A stretch of 15,480 bases of DNA, taken from contig CALMEC010000235.1 of assembly GCA_937862675.1 (NCBI GenBank), forward strand, positions 1 through 15,480, written 5' to 3'. This stretch comes from an uncultured Actinomycetes bacterium (GTDB lineage: Bacteria > Actinomycetota > Thermoleophilia > Miltoncostaeales > Miltoncostaeaceae). Below, piece after piece: positions 14,374 to 15,480 of the stretch (position 1 is its first letter; each line of letters starts with the position of its first letter). The position numbers and the translations under genes are program-made. The notes beneath the pieces are model-generated. The model had not been told where the DNA came from, searched no databases, and saw nothing but the letters and a program-made list of their open reading frames with translations.

Positions 14374-15231
14374 ATGGGCACCAAGAAGAAGACCTCGTCA
14401 CCCGCGAAGATGAACCGCAAGCTGTACGAGAGCGAGCTGCTCCGGCTGCAGGCGGAGCTCGTCAAGCTGCAGGAGTGGGTGCGCACGGAGCGCAAGCGCA
14501 TCGTCGTCGTGTTCGAGGGACGCGACGCCGCGGGCAAGGGCGGCGCGATCAAGCGCGTCGTCGAATACCTGAGCCCGCGGGTCGCCCAGATCGTGGCCCT
14601 GCCGGTTCCCACCGAGCGCGAGCGGACTCAGTGGTACTTCCAGCGCTACATCCCGCATCTGCCCGCCGCGGGTGAGATCCGGCTCTTCGACCGCTCCTGG
14701 TACAACCGCGCCGGGGTGGAACGCGTCATGGACTACTGCACACCGGAGGAGTACAAGCGGTTCCTCCGGCAGTGCCCCATCTTCGAGCGCATGATCCTGG
14801 ACGACGGGATCATCCTCCGCAAGTACTGGTTCTCCGTCAGCGACCATGAGCAGCAGCGGCGGTTTAAAACACGCCTCCCCCCCCCCCCCCGGCGCCGGCG
14901 GGTCTCGCCCCCCCCGCCAGCGGCGCCCACCCGCTGGGGGGGATACTCACCGGCGAAGGACGAGATGCTCGTCCACACCGACACCCCGGAGGCACGGTGG
15001 TACGTCGTCGAGAGCGACGACAAGCGGCGCGCCCGCATCAACATGATCCACCACCTGCTGTCGTCCATCCCCTACACCGAGGTGCCGGCCCCCGCCCTGA
15101 AGCTCCCCAAACGGCCCGAATCGACGGGATACCGGCGCTCGGACCGCTCGCTGCAGCTGGAGATCCCGGACTACGCCGGCTCCCTGATCGAGACCGGCAT
15201 CCCGCCGGACTACGACCGCGAAACCGCATAG
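14374..15231 (+). CDS. ppk2: Polyphosphate kinase 2 (PPK2), with an anomalous internal segment
   Basis: The 285-residue product has the PPK2 hallmarks: Walker A GRDAAGKGG (49-57), a basic lid segment TERERTQWYFQRYIPHLP (80-97), the Walker B-like IRLFDRSWYNRAGVERVM (102-119), KYWFSVSDHEQQRRF (150-164) and KDEMLVHTDTPEARWYVVESDDKRRARINMIHHLL. The enzyme transfers phosphate between polyphosphate and nucleotides in the cytoplasm; this single-domain length fits the class that uses nucleoside diphosphates. Residues 164-190 are abnormal: the segment normally resembling DPMRRWKLSPMDLES reads PPPPRRRRVSPPPPAAP, coded by runs of 14 C, 8 C and 7 G, yet length and frame are unchanged. Codons TTT AAA ACA just before are also out of style for this gene. 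The enzyme may be inactive, or the sequence wrong here. ATG 14374 is chosen over 14410 because TAGGAT lies six bases upstream. Confidence 0.92.
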   Translation: MGTKKKTSSPAKMNRKLYESELLRLQAELVKLQEWVRTERKRIVVVFEGRDAAGKGGAIKRVVEYLSPRVAQIVALPVPTERERTQWYFQRYIPHLPAAGEIRLFDRSWYNRAGVERVMDYCTPEEYKRFLRQCPIFERMILDDGIILRKYWFSVSDHEQQRRFKTRLPPPPRRRRVSPPPPAAPTRWGGYSPAKDEMLVHTDTPEARWYVVESDDKRRARINMIHHLLSSIPYTEVPAPALKLPKRPESTGYRRSDRSLQLEIPDYAGSLIETGIPPDYDRETA

Positions 15232-15294
15232 ACCAGATCGCTCGTGGGCGAGCCTGACGACCCGCCCGCTCACCCCGACTACAGCGACCAATAG

Positions 15295-15315
15295 CGTCCG
15301 GCGCCCCGCCGGACG
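15295..15315 (+). terminator. Candidate hairpin terminator of ppk2
   Basis: cgtccggcg (15295-15303) and cgccggacg (15307-15315) form a 9-bp perfect stem with a three-base loop, 63 bases after the ppk2 stop. There is no T tract. Confidence 0.5.
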
Positions 15316-15480
15316 GCAATCGAGAATCAGCGTAGTCCGGCACTCGCGCCCATGCCTCACGGCCTGAACGCTCATCCTGACGACGCCACATCGCGGGCCA
15401 AGCCCGATCCTCGAGTCACGCCCGACGCACCGGTGCCGGGACCGGGCCGATTGATACCGGGTTCCCGTCTGCCGATACGG
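15316..15480. other. Window end, no gene seen
   Basis: The last 165 bases show no convincing reading frame, promoter or repeat. Open frames on the minus strand here lack ribosome sites and family features. Confidence 0.3.

Noticed and set aside
14877..14942. Insertion of a mobile repeat in ppk2
   Set aside because: The segment has the same length as the normal family segment and retains scattered original codons, with no target duplication, so nothing was inserted.

Overview
The window is very GC-rich. It carries secreted proteins with tandem surface-type domains, leaderless-looking start sites and long GC hairpins between genes. Together these suggest an actinobacterium, most likely of the Thermoleophilia/Solirubrobacterales type; this is inferred from gene style, not from a marker gene. 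I see no rRNA, tRNA, CRISPR array, insertion sequence or integrase. It reads as ordinary chromosome.

Layout. Position 1-1268 (+) is the 3' part of a phosphodiester glycosidase (NAGPA-type) protein with FlgD-like Ig domains, closed by an 18-bp hairpin. Next come three small minus-strand genes: an 82-aa helical protein (1352-1600), and a likely two-gene operon of a GYD-domain protein (2277-2567) and a four-helix membrane protein (1863-2249). A second four-helix membrane protein (2630-3127, +) diverges from them. A secreted DUF11 plus RTX-like protein (3149-3985, -) and a six-helix membrane protein with a C-terminal SHOCT domain (4286-5686, +) diverge from a 300-base spacer. A DUF5718-like protein (5713-6609, -) and a secreted clan-A glycoside hydrolase-like protein (6897-8309, +) diverge from another spacer.

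The second half holds a NarL-type two-component pair (8491-10397, +), a convergent putative lipoprotein (10375-10905, -) and a Ycf46-like AAA ATPase (11149-12642, -). Diverging from the ATPase is a seven-bladed Vgb-like beta-propeller gene broken by one missing base and one TGG-to-TGA change (12847-14231, +). Last is a polyphosphate kinase 2 gene (14374-15231, +), followed by 249 bases with one hairpin.

The genes do not form one obvious pathway. Four encode exported or surface proteins (glycosidase, RTX, glycoside hydrolase, propeller). The two-component system may sense envelope conditions, but its targets are not visible.

Two things deserve attention. First, in ppk2 and in the RTX gene, conserved codons are replaced by C/G homopolymer runs with length and frame preserved; together with the broken propeller, this raises the question of local sequence error versus real mutation. 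Second, at least five starts sit 6-7 bases after a TANNNT -10 element, indicating leaderless transcription, while most of the other genes have clear Shine-Dalgarno sites.
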